Below are positions 8,745-14,515 of a stretch of 15,378 nt of DNA, in pieces. The position numbers and the translations under genes are program-made. The notes beneath the pieces were generated by a model, which was not told the DNA's origin, did not search any database, and saw nothing but the letters and a program-made list of their open reading frames with translations. Every line of letters begins with the position of its first letter. Position 1 is the first letter of the stretch. Source of the DNA: an uncultured Bacilli bacterium (GTDB taxonomy: Bacteria > Bacillota_I > Bacilli_A > RF39 > UBA660). The stretch lies in the NCBI GenBank assembly GCA_944351315.1, contig CALVPL010000072.1, forward strand, positions 1-15,378. The letters run 5' to 3'.

Positions 8745-10106
8745 ATGGCAAAAAAATTAACAAAATATAATCAAAAAAGAAATTTTACAAAAACCAAAGA
8801 ACCAATAGGAAAAGAAGTAAAAACACAAAAAAAGCTTCATTTTGTCATACAGCACCATATAGCAAGAAAAGATCATTATGATTTACGGTTAGAATGGAAT
8901 GGTGTTTTAAAAAGTTGGGCGGTTCCAAAAGGACCTTCTTACAATCCAAAAGACAAAAGATTAGCAATCCAAGTTGAAGATCATCCTTTATCTTATCGGA
9001 ATTTTGAAGGCACAATTCCTAAAGGTGAATATGGCGGAGGAACTGTTATGATTTGGGATGAAGGATACTGGGAACCATTAAAAAATGAAAAAATATCTTT
9101 CAAAAACAAACCGATAAAATTCATTTTAAAAGGTCAACGTCTAAAAGGAAAATGGACTTTAATTCCTCTTAAAGAAGAGAATTGGTTACTCATTAAAGAA
9201 AAAGAAGAAATAATGTATAAAGATATCCAAAAATATCAAACAAGTATTAGAACCGGGAAAACGATGGAAGAAATAGAAAAGAAAGAAAAAATAAAGCTAA
9301 CAAATCCCGGAAAAATCATAGTCTCTTATCCTAAAATTACGAAGAAAGATATTTTTGACTATTATCAAAAAGTAGCTAAAAGAATGCTTCCATATATTGA
9401 AAAACGTATCATAAGTACGATTTGTTGTCCAGAAGGAATGCAAGGTTCTTGTTTTTACAAAAAACATTTTACAAATTCTAAATTAAAAAAAATTTTACTA
9501 TCTTCCATATCTGATAAGAAAAAAGATTACTATTATATCGATAGCATCACAGGTTTATTAAGTGAAGTTCAAATGAATAGTTATGAATTTCATATCTGGG
9601 GAAGTACAGTACCTAAATATAATAAACCAAACTTAATGATTTTTGATTTAGATCCGGATGAAAAAGTATCTTTAAAAACTTTAAGAAAAGGAGTAAAAGA
9701 TTTAAAACAAATTTTAGATAGTTTACACTTAGATTCCTATTTGAAAACAAGCGGTGGTAAAGGATATCATGTAGTGGTACCTCTTGAAATGAAAACTTGG
9801 AAATCTTTTAGTAAATTTGCCGAAAATGTAGCAAATCTTATGGAAGAAAAATGGCCAGAAAAATATACAAGTAATATTCGGAAAAAAAATCGGCAAAATA
9901 AAATCTTTATAGATTGGATTAGAAATACCAAAGGGGCAACTAGTGTAGCACCTTATTCAATAAGAATGCGAAAAAACTTACCTGTATCTATGCCTATTTT
10001 TTGGAATGAATTAGATAAAATAAAACCGAATGAAATTACGATGAGAGAAGCTATAAAAAGAACAAAAAGAAAAGATCCATGGCAAAAATTATTAGATTTT
10101 TTATAA
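8745..10106 (+). CDS. LigD-like phosphoesterase-polymerase fusion lacking the ligase domain
   Basis: A 453-residue protein with two of the three LigD domains. The 3'-phosphoesterase domain (about 30-150) has IQHHIARKDHYDLRLE, LKSWAVPKGPS, VEDHPLSYRNFEGTIPKGEYGGG and IWDEGYWE, keeping the His/Asp/Arg metal and phosphate ligands. The polymerase (primase-like AEP) domain (about 184-453) starts TNPGKII.SYPKITK and has the catalytic DLDP (301-304), KTSGGKGYHV (334-343) and IDWIRNTKGATSVAPYS (389-405). In bacterial non-homologous end joining these modules trim 3' ends and add nucleotides. The ATP-dependent ligase module, which sits between PE and POL in Pseudomonas-type LigD, is absent; the linker (about 150-184) is too short to hold it. 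No Ku gene is in the window. ATG 8745 is chosen because AAGAGG lies 8 bases upstream; an in-frame TTG at 8718 precedes that site. Active as nuclease and polymerase by motif; ligation must come from elsewhere. Confidence 0.9.
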   Translation: MAKKLTKYNQKRNFTKTKEPIGKEVKTQKKLHFVIQHHIARKDHYDLRLEWNGVLKSWAVPKGPSYNPKDKRLAIQVEDHPLSYRNFEGTIPKGEYGGGTVMIWDEGYWEPLKNEKISFKNKPIKFILKGQRLKGKWTLIPLKEENWLLIKEKEEIMYKDIQKYQTSIRTGKTMEEIEKKEKIKLTNPGKIIVSYPKITKKDIFDYYQKVAKRMLPYIEKRIISTICCPEGMQGSCFYKKHFTNSKLKKILLSSISDKKKDYYYIDSITGLLSEVQMNSYEFHIWGSTVPKYNKPNLMIFDLDPDEKVSLKTLRKGVKDLKQILDSLHLDSYLKTSGGKGYHVVVPLEMKTWKSFSKFAENVANLMEEKWPEKYTSNIRKKNRQNKIFIDWIRNTKGATSVAPYSIRMRKNLPVSMPIFWNELDKIKPNEITMREAIKRTKRKDPWQKLLDFL

Positions 10107-10133
10107 AAATCGCAAGAAAAAAATCAAAAAAAG

Positions 10134-10142
10134 TGCTATAAT
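10134..10142 (+). promoter_or_regulatory. Extended -10 promoter upstream of the CarD-like gene
   Basis: TGCTATAAT is a perfect extended -10 with no clear -35. A start near 10149 would give a leader of about 68 bases containing the hairpin at 10158-10196 before ATG 10217. Confidence 0.7.
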
Positions 10143-10157
10143 AATTATACAACGTGT

Positions 10158-10196
10158 AGCTATTCATGGGCGTAAAACCAGTTGAATAGCTTTTTT
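10158..10196 (+). terminator. U-tailed leader hairpin between promoter and CarD-like gene (possible attenuator)
   Basis: AGCTATTCA (10158-10166) pairs perfectly with TGAATAGCT (10183-10191) and is followed at once by a T run to 10196. The 16-base loop contains TGG and CCA that could pair inside it. It could end read-through from the LigD-like gene (no other terminator follows that gene), or attenuate transcripts from the promoter at 10134-10142. A seven-codon frame (ATG 10166 to TAG 10189, MGVKPVE) lies within it but has no good ribosome-binding site. I do not recognise a known riboswitch. Confidence 0.65.
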
Positions 10197-10216
10197 GTTA
10201 AGAGGGGAGTTTTCAT

Positions 10217-10693
10217 ATGTTAAAAGTTGGAGAGTATGTAATTTATCAAGAACAAGTTTGCCAAATTAAAGAACAAAAAATAAATGAATTTACTCATTTA
10301 GAAAGTTTTATTTTAGTACCTATAACCGATTTATCTTTAAAAGTAAATGTTCCAATCGATAATCCAAATATCAAAACCTTAATGACCAAAAAAGAAATCG
10401 AAAATTTACTTGCTAGAATACCTAGCATTCCTTTAATTGAAATAGATGACAAACAATTAGAAAGTGAATACAAAAAACTTTTTCATTCTGGAAATAAAGA
10501 AGATCTTGTAAAAATTATTAAAACAACTTATAGAAGAAATCAAGCTAGAATAAATAACAACAAAAAAACAAGTGAAAAAGATACACATTATTTTACTTTA
10601 GCCGAAAATTTACTATATTCAGAAATTGCAGTTATACTTGGCATTTCTTTAGAAGAAGCAAAAGAATATGTTCTTAAAAATGTTCAAAATTAG
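10217..10693 (+). CDS. CarD-like (CdnL/TRCF-RID family) transcription regulator
   Basis: A 158-residue protein resembling CarD/CdnL, which binds the RNA polymerase beta subunit through an N-terminal Tudor-like domain and stabilises the open complex at promoters. The N-terminal part (1-60) starts MLKVGEYVIYQEQVCQIKE and has LVPITDLSLKVNVPIDNP, the pattern of the RID fold. The remainder is a helical domain, with EYKKLFHSGN and AENLLYSEIAVILGISLEEAKEYV matching the 'W..RY....E.l.SGd' and 'Er.ml..Ar..L..El' blocks of the family. The protein has no tryptophan at all, so the conserved Trp that wedges into DNA in mycobacterial CarD is missing. A strong site AGAGGGGAG (10201-10209) sets ATG 10217. 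It has its own promoter, leader hairpin and terminator. It may act globally rather than only on neighbouring genes. Confidence 0.75.
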   Translation: MLKVGEYVIYQEQVCQIKEQKINEFTHLESFILVPITDLSLKVNVPIDNPNIKTLMTKKEIENLLARIPSIPLIEIDDKQLESEYKKLFHSGNKEDLVKIIKTTYRRNQARINNNKKTSEKDTHYFTLAENLLYSEIAVILGISLEEAKEYVLKNVQN

Positions 10694-10710
10694 TTAAACT
10701 AATTTTTTTT
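10686..10710 (+). terminator. Intrinsic terminator after the CarD-like gene
   Basis: AAAATTAG (10686-10693) pairs with CTAATTTT (10699-10706), with one more T-A pair inside, followed by T residues to 10710. The stop codon TAG 10691-10693 lies in the left arm. Confidence 0.65.
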
Positions 10711-10743
10711 GGTAAAAATTAGCAAACAAACATTCGCTTTTTA

Positions 10744-10752
10744 TGATATAAT
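10744..10752 (+). promoter_or_regulatory. Extended -10 promoter of the radical SAM operon
   Basis: TGATATAAT is identical to the nifJ extended -10 and has no clear -35. A start near 10759 would fall at the GGTGAG ribosome-binding site (10759-10764), so the leader is nearly absent. Confidence 0.7.
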
Positions 10753-10769
10753 ATTTCTGGTGAGATCAA

Positions 10770-11990
10770 ATGACCTTAAAAGAAAAATTAGAAATTTTAG
10801 CTGACAGTGCTAAATATGATGCTTCCTGTTCATCAAGTGGCAGTGCAAGAAAAAATAAAAATGGTATAGGAAATGGTTCGATTTCAGGAATATGTCATTC
10901 CTTTTCTTCAGACGGAAGATGTATATCGTTATTAAAAATTTTGATGACAAATTGTTGCATTTTTGATTGCAAATATTGTATTAACCGGAGAAGTAATCAA
11001 GTGAGTCGTGCGATTTTTACACCCGAAGAAATTGCTTCTATAACAATAAATTTTTATAAAAGAAATTATATAGAAGGATTGTTTTTATCATCTGGAATTC
11101 TAAAAAGTCCAGATTATACAATGGAAAAAATGATTGAAACCATTGCTCTTTTACGAAACAAATATCATTTTAACGGATACATTCATGCGAAAGCAATTCC
11201 CGGAGCAAGTGAGTATTTAATTCAAAAATTGGGTCTATTAGTAGATAGATTAAGTGCCAATATTGAACTGCCAACAGAAAATGGATTAACACTTTTAGCA
11301 CCAGATAAAAATGCTTCAAAAGTAACGGACATTATGAATTTTGTCAAAAAGAAAAAAAGCAAGATCTTTACTCCAGCTGGCCAAAGTACTCAAATGATAA
11401 TCGGGGCGACTAACGAAACAGATTTAGAGATCCTATCGAAAAGTAGCAATCTTTATCAAAACTATCAATTAAAAAGAGTTTTTTATTCAGCCTATATTGC
11501 TGTAAATAAAGATAAAAACTTGCCTAGTATGAAAATGCCTCCTTTAAAAAGAGAAAATCGTTTATATCAAGCAGATTGGCTACTTAGATATTATAATTTT
11601 AAAGTGGAAGATTTATTAGAAAAAGAAAATCCAAATTTCAATGTTCTCTTAGATCCTAAAGCCGACTGGGCCTTAAGACATTTAGAAGAATTTCCAAAAG
11701 AAATAAACAAAGCATCTTATTATGACTTAGTAAAAGTTCCAGGTATTGGTCCAACCTCAGCTAAAAAAATTATATCATCAAGACGTTTTTTTACCATTCA
11801 TTTTAACGATTTAAAAAAAATGGGAATTTCCTTAAAAAGAGCCAAATATTTCATTTTATGTGATGGCAAATATTTTGCCAATATCGCTTGTTTTCAACAA
11901 GGTTTCATTACCAAAAACTTGATTCTAGAAGAAACAGAAACGAAAAAAGAAAGGACGACTCAGTTAAGTTTATTCTATGAAGGAAAGTAA
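10770..11990 (+). CDS. Putative DNA modification/repair radical SAM protein (TIGR03916 type)
   Basis: A 406-residue protein of the radical SAM family that is normally found beside a TIGR03915 protein. The [4Fe-4S] site is CIFDCKYC (C63, C67, C70) inside LKILMTNCCIFDCKYCINRR, the family signature. Cys residues near the N-terminus (C20, C42, C51) are also characteristic. A TIM-barrel-like body follows, with FLSSGI (105-110), HAKAIPGA (139-146) and SANIELPT (162-169). The C-terminal part has a helix-hairpin-helix, VPGIGPTSAKKIISSRR (323-339), of the DNA-binding type seen in ComEA and UvrC proteins. The last residues contain QLSLF (398-402), matching the bacterial sliding-clamp-binding consensus. 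The reaction is unknown for the family; DNA repair or modification is inferred from domain content and linkage. ATG 10770 follows GGTGAG. First gene of a three-gene operon; its end overlaps the next gene by 14 bases. Confidence 0.9.
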   Translation: MTLKEKLEILADSAKYDASCSSSGSARKNKNGIGNGSISGICHSFSSDGRCISLLKILMTNCCIFDCKYCINRRSNQVSRAIFTPEEIASITINFYKRNYIEGLFLSSGILKSPDYTMEKMIETIALLRNKYHFNGYIHAKAIPGASEYLIQKLGLLVDRLSANIELPTENGLTLLAPDKNASKVTDIMNFVKKKKSKIFTPAGQSTQMIIGATNETDLEILSKSSNLYQNYQLKRVFYSAYIAVNKDKNLPSMKMPPLKRENRLYQADWLLRYYNFKVEDLLEKENPNFNVLLDPKADWALRHLEEFPKEINKASYYDLVKVPGIGPTSAKKIISSRRFFTIHFNDLKKMGISLKRAKYFILCDGKYFANIACFQQGFITKNLILEETETKKERTTQLSLFYEGK

Positions 11991-12723
11991 TTTTATTTAT
12001 TTGTATAATGGAACTTGGGAAGATTTGTTAAAACTAATTTTTTGGCTTTTGAAAGAAAAAAGAAAACCTCTTCAAATCATGGAAGAAATAAAATATGAAA
12101 ACAATTTACTAAGCTCACCATTTAAACCAGTTATAGACCCAAAAATTTTAACTTTTAAAAAAAATATTTCAAAAGAAGTACTAAAAATTTCATATTATGT
12201 TTTTTTATCTTCAGAAAAAGAAAAAGAATTAATTATTTATTATTTTCTTTTAAATAGTTTGAAATATCAAAAAGAAGTTATCTATATGCGAAATTTAAAA
12301 TGCGTGAATAAAGCTTTAGCGGTATCCAAAAGAGTTTCTAGAGAAGCTCATAAATGGAAAGGATTTTTAAGGTTTAAAGAAATGCAAAATCAGTTTTTCT
12401 ATGCTGAATTTAATGCGGACAACAATATTTTAGGAATTCTAGCCAATCATTTTACAAAGAGATTACCTAAAGAAAATTGGGTTATAAAAGATGAAGGAAG
12501 AGACATATTATGCATATATGATCAAACAAGATTGTATTTTTTAGAAGGAAAAGATATTCAGTTAGATTTAAATTTAAATACTAAAGAAAAAAACACAGAA
12601 GAATTATGGAAATCTTTCTTTAAAACCATCGCGATAAAAGAACGAGAAAATCGAAAATGCCAACAAAATTTTATGCCTAAAAAATATTGGCAAAATATTT
12701 TAGAAATGGAAGGTGAAAAATGA
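11977..12723 (+). CDS. TIGR03915/DUF4130-type putative DNA repair protein
   Basis: A 248-residue protein matching the usual partner of the radical SAM protein upstream. Family landmarks: YLYNGTWEDLLKLIF at the N-terminus (8-22); SREAHKWKGFLRFKE (121-135), equivalent to the conserved 'REAHrm.GFlRF'; ANHFTKRLPKENWVIKDEGRD (156-176); and the C-terminal LWKSFFKTIAIKERENRKCQQNFMPKKYW (210-238). In some genomes this family is fused to a uracil-DNA glycosylase-like domain; this copy stops at the normal length of the unfused form. The biochemical role is undefined. ATG 11977 lies inside the end of the radical SAM gene without a strong ribosome-binding site, so translation probably depends on coupling. 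An alternative TTG at 12001 follows AGGAAAG but would remove part of the conserved N-terminus. Its TGA stop overlaps the ATG of the chaperonin-like gene. Confidence 0.86.
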   Translation: MKESNFIYLYNGTWEDLLKLIFWLLKEKRKPLQIMEEIKYENNLLSSPFKPVIDPKILTFKKNISKEVLKISYYVFLSSEKEKELIIYYFLLNSLKYQKEVIYMRNLKCVNKALAVSKRVSREAHKWKGFLRFKEMQNQFFYAEFNADNNILGILANHFTKRLPKENWVIKDEGRDILCIYDQTRLYFLEGKDIQLDLNLNTKEKNTEELWKSFFKTIAIKERENRKCQQNFMPKKYWQNILEMEGEK

Positions 12724-14207
12724 AAAAAGTAATAAGTGGAAAAGATTTAGAACAAAAAATGATCGAAAGTATTGAACTTTTATGTGGAGTAGTTAAAGAT
12801 TCATTAGGTCCAAAAGGAAATAATGTTTTAATTAATTCATCTGATCGTGAACCGTTTATTACAAACGACGGAGTAACGATTGCTCAAAATATTACAAGCG
12901 AAGATATCGTGATAGATACCCTATTAGAAATAGCAAAAGAAGCTTCATTAAAAACAAATGAAGTAGTAGGGGATGGCACAACTACAACTCTTGTTTTATT
13001 AGAAACTCTTTTAAAAGAAGGAATGAAAGTATCCAAGGAAAAGAAAAATTTATTAAAAAAAGAATTCGAAGAAACTTTACAAGAAATTTTAGAAAAGTTA
13101 GCAATTTTTAAACAAAATCCAACCAAAAAAGATTTTCAAAAAATTGCTACCGTAGCTGCAAATGATGAAGAAATAGGAAAGATAGCTACTGAAGTATTTT
13201 TAAAAACAAAAAGTAAAGAAAGTATCTTTTTAAAAGAAAGTAAAGATGAAAAAACATCTTTTGAAAAAATAAATGGTTATACATTAGAAACTAGGATTCC
13301 AGAAGAATATTTTTTGCGAAAAGAAAAAATTGAACTAGAAAATTGTAAAGTATTTTTTATAGAGGAAAAAATAGAAAATTTAGAACAAATAAGTTCAATA
13401 ATTAATGATAGTTTAGAGTATCAAGAATCCATTCTTCTTTTAACAAAAGGATATAGTCAAAATGTAAAAGAAAATGTAATCGAAATAACTTATCAACAAT
13501 CCGCTTCAATCATTCTAGCTGAATGGTTTGAATATAAAAATATAGAAGAAGAAATCATTGAAGATATTAAAGCTTTACTAAATGAAAATCAAACCATTGC
13601 TAAGGCAAAAATAACTCAAAATAAAATTGCTTTTCATAGCAATCAAAACACTGTGAAAAGAAGAAATGTTTTAAAGAAACGATATGAAAAGAGTAATGAA
13701 GCCTATCAAAAAGAAAACTTAGCTGAAAGAATTGCTAAACTGCATTATGGCTTAGCGACAATCTATGTTGGAGCATCAACAACAACCGAAAAAAGAGAAA
13801 AAATCATGCGTTATGAAGATGCTCTTTGTGCCTTAGAAATAGCCAAACAGGGAATAGTACCAGGAGGAGGAATATGCTTTTACAAAATAAGTGAAGAAGT
13901 AAATGCGAATACATTAGGAGCAAAAATATTGAAAAAAGCTTTAAGTATGCCTTTAAACCAGATTTTAGAAAATGCATCTCTTCCAAAAGAAGAAATTTTT
14001 ACAAAAATAAAACAAGAAAATTTTCAAAAATTATACAATGTAAAAACGAATAATTATGAAAATATTTTAGATACTACAATCATAGAACCAATAGAAGTAG
14101 TAAGTTATGCACTAAAAAATGCTGTATCTATAGCTTGTATGTTATTATCCATTAATCATTTAATCATTAATGACTTTCAAGAAAATAGAAAATATTATGA
14201 TATATAA
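12720..14207 (+). CDS. Divergent GroEL-like chaperonin (Hsp60 paralogue) with reduced apical domain
   Basis: 495 residues, against about 540 for GroEL. The equatorial and intermediate domains are recognisable: SLGPKGNNV (29-36), FITNDGVTIA (46-55), KTNEVVGDGTTTT (78-90), ERIAKL (336-341), YVGASTTTEKREK (349-361), YEDALCALEIAKQGIVPGGG (365-384) and YALKNAVSIACMLL (463-476). ATPase residues are kept: D50 (GroEL D52), the GDGTTT loop (84-89) and D367 (GroEL D398). The apical region (about 180-335) is shorter and hardly alignable, and the KAPGFGDRR block of GroEL is missing. The Gly/Met-rich C-terminal tail is also absent, the protein ending NRKYYDI, and no groES lies next to it. This looks like an ATP-hydrolysing chaperonin with altered substrate or co-chaperonin binding. 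GGAAGGTGA (12708-12716) precedes ATG 12720, which shares ATGA with the previous stop, so it is translationally coupled to the DNA-repair pair. Whether a canonical groEL exists elsewhere cannot be seen. Confidence 0.88.
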   Translation: MKKVISGKDLEQKMIESIELLCGVVKDSLGPKGNNVLINSSDREPFITNDGVTIAQNITSEDIVIDTLLEIAKEASLKTNEVVGDGTTTTLVLLETLLKEGMKVSKEKKNLLKKEFEETLQEILEKLAIFKQNPTKKDFQKIATVAANDEEIGKIATEVFLKTKSKESIFLKESKDEKTSFEKINGYTLETRIPEEYFLRKEKIELENCKVFFIEEKIENLEQISSIINDSLEYQESILLLTKGYSQNVKENVIEITYQQSASIILAEWFEYKNIEEEIIEDIKALLNENQTIAKAKITQNKIAFHSNQNTVKRRNVLKKRYEKSNEAYQKENLAERIAKLHYGLATIYVGASTTTEKREKIMRYEDALCALEIAKQGIVPGGGICFYKISEEVNANTLGAKILKKALSMPLNQILENASLPKEEIFTKIKQENFQKLYNVKTNNYENILDTTIIEPIEVVSYALKNAVSIACMLLSINHLIINDFQENRKYYDI

Positions 14208-14244
14208 AAAAGATATTAGCCAAAAACTAATATCTTTAATTTTT
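14206..14244. terminator. Bidirectional terminator between the chaperonin-like gene and tRNA-Thr
   Basis: AAAGATATTAG (14209-14219) pairs perfectly over 11 bp with CTAATATCTTT (14227-14237). On the + strand the tail is AATTTTTA. On the - strand the A run at 14206-14211 provides a T tail, so it can end both the operon and the tRNA-Thr transcript. Confidence 0.8.
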
Positions 14245-14249
14245 AAAAG

Positions 14250-14325
14250 TGGTGCTGGAAACAGGACTCGAACCTGCGACCTACGCGTTACGAGGGCGTT
14301 GCTCTACCAACTGAGCTAATCCAGC
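14250..14325 (-). tRNA. tRNA-Thr (anticodon CGU)
   Basis: On the minus strand, 76 nt form a cloverleaf: acceptor GCTGGAT with TTCCAGC, D arm GCTC/GAGC, anticodon loop CTCGTAA (anticodon CGT, reading ACG = Thr), T arm GCAGG/CCTGT with TTCGAGT loop, discriminator A, and CCA encoded. Two stem positions do not pair: T7-T66 at the base of the acceptor and C31-C39 at the top of the anticodon stem. It decodes a GC-ending codon that should be rare in this AT-rich genome. Confidence 0.93.
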
Positions 14326-14334
14326 AACACCCCA

Positions 14335-14340
14335 ATTATA
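14335..14340 (-). promoter_or_regulatory. -10 box of tRNA-Thr
   Basis: Minus-strand TATAAT (plus-strand ATTATA) lies 9 bases upstream of the tRNA 5' end. The -35 region is only a weak match (TAGAAC at about 14358-14363). Confidence 0.5.
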
Positions 14341-14382
14341 ATATAAAAATGAAAAAAGTTCTATATTTTTAGCAAAAAAATG

Positions 14383-14410
14383 TTGAAAAATCATATACTT
14401 ATGGTATAAT
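14383..14410 (+). promoter_or_regulatory. Strong promoter of tRNA-Gly
   Basis: TTGAAA (14383-14388), 16 bases, then TATAAT (14405-14410), preceded by TGG, so both a -35 and an extended -10 are present. The start would be about 13 bases before the tRNA. Confidence 0.82.
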
Positions 14411-14429
14411 TAATCATGTCAAGCGAAAT

Positions 14430-14503
14430 GCAGATGTAGTTTAATGGTAGAACTTCAGCCTTCCAAGCTGACCACGTGGGTTCGATTCCCATCATCTGCT
14501 CCA
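14430..14503 (+). tRNA. tRNA-Gly (anticodon UCC)
   Basis: 74 nt with a fully paired cloverleaf: acceptor GCAGATG/CATCTGC, anticodon stem TCAGC/GCTGA with loop CTTCCAA (anticodon TCC, Gly), T arm GTGGG/CCCAT with TTCGATT, discriminator T and encoded CCA. An integrase gene ends 12 bases beyond it, so its 3' half is a likely attachment site for an integrated element. Confidence 0.96.
14480..14503 (+). other. Presumed attachment site (att) in the tRNA-Gly 3' end
   Basis: Inferred only from context: a tyrosine recombinase gene lies immediately next to an intact tRNA 3' end, the common arrangement at one end of tRNA-integrated elements. The matching copy would lie at the far end of the element, outside this window, so the core cannot be delimited; the T-arm/acceptor half is given as the likely zone. 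Confidence 0.4.
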
Positions 14504-14515
14504 ATATTTTTGATA

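Noticed and set aside
10149..10200. preQ1, guanidine or fluoride riboswitch in the CarD leader
   Set aside because: The loop and flanks lack the conserved bases of these classes; only a simple U-tailed hairpin is supported.
12720..12732. TGA read as tryptophan (Mycoplasma-type code)
   Set aside because: Tryptophan is encoded by TGG throughout, and the TGA at 12721-12723 forms a normal ATGA coupling with the next start, although read-through would add only three residues, so it is not decisive alone.
12884..13986. Minus-strand open frames opposite the chaperonin-like gene
   Set aside because: Shadows of a gene with clear GroEL motifs; no start signals.
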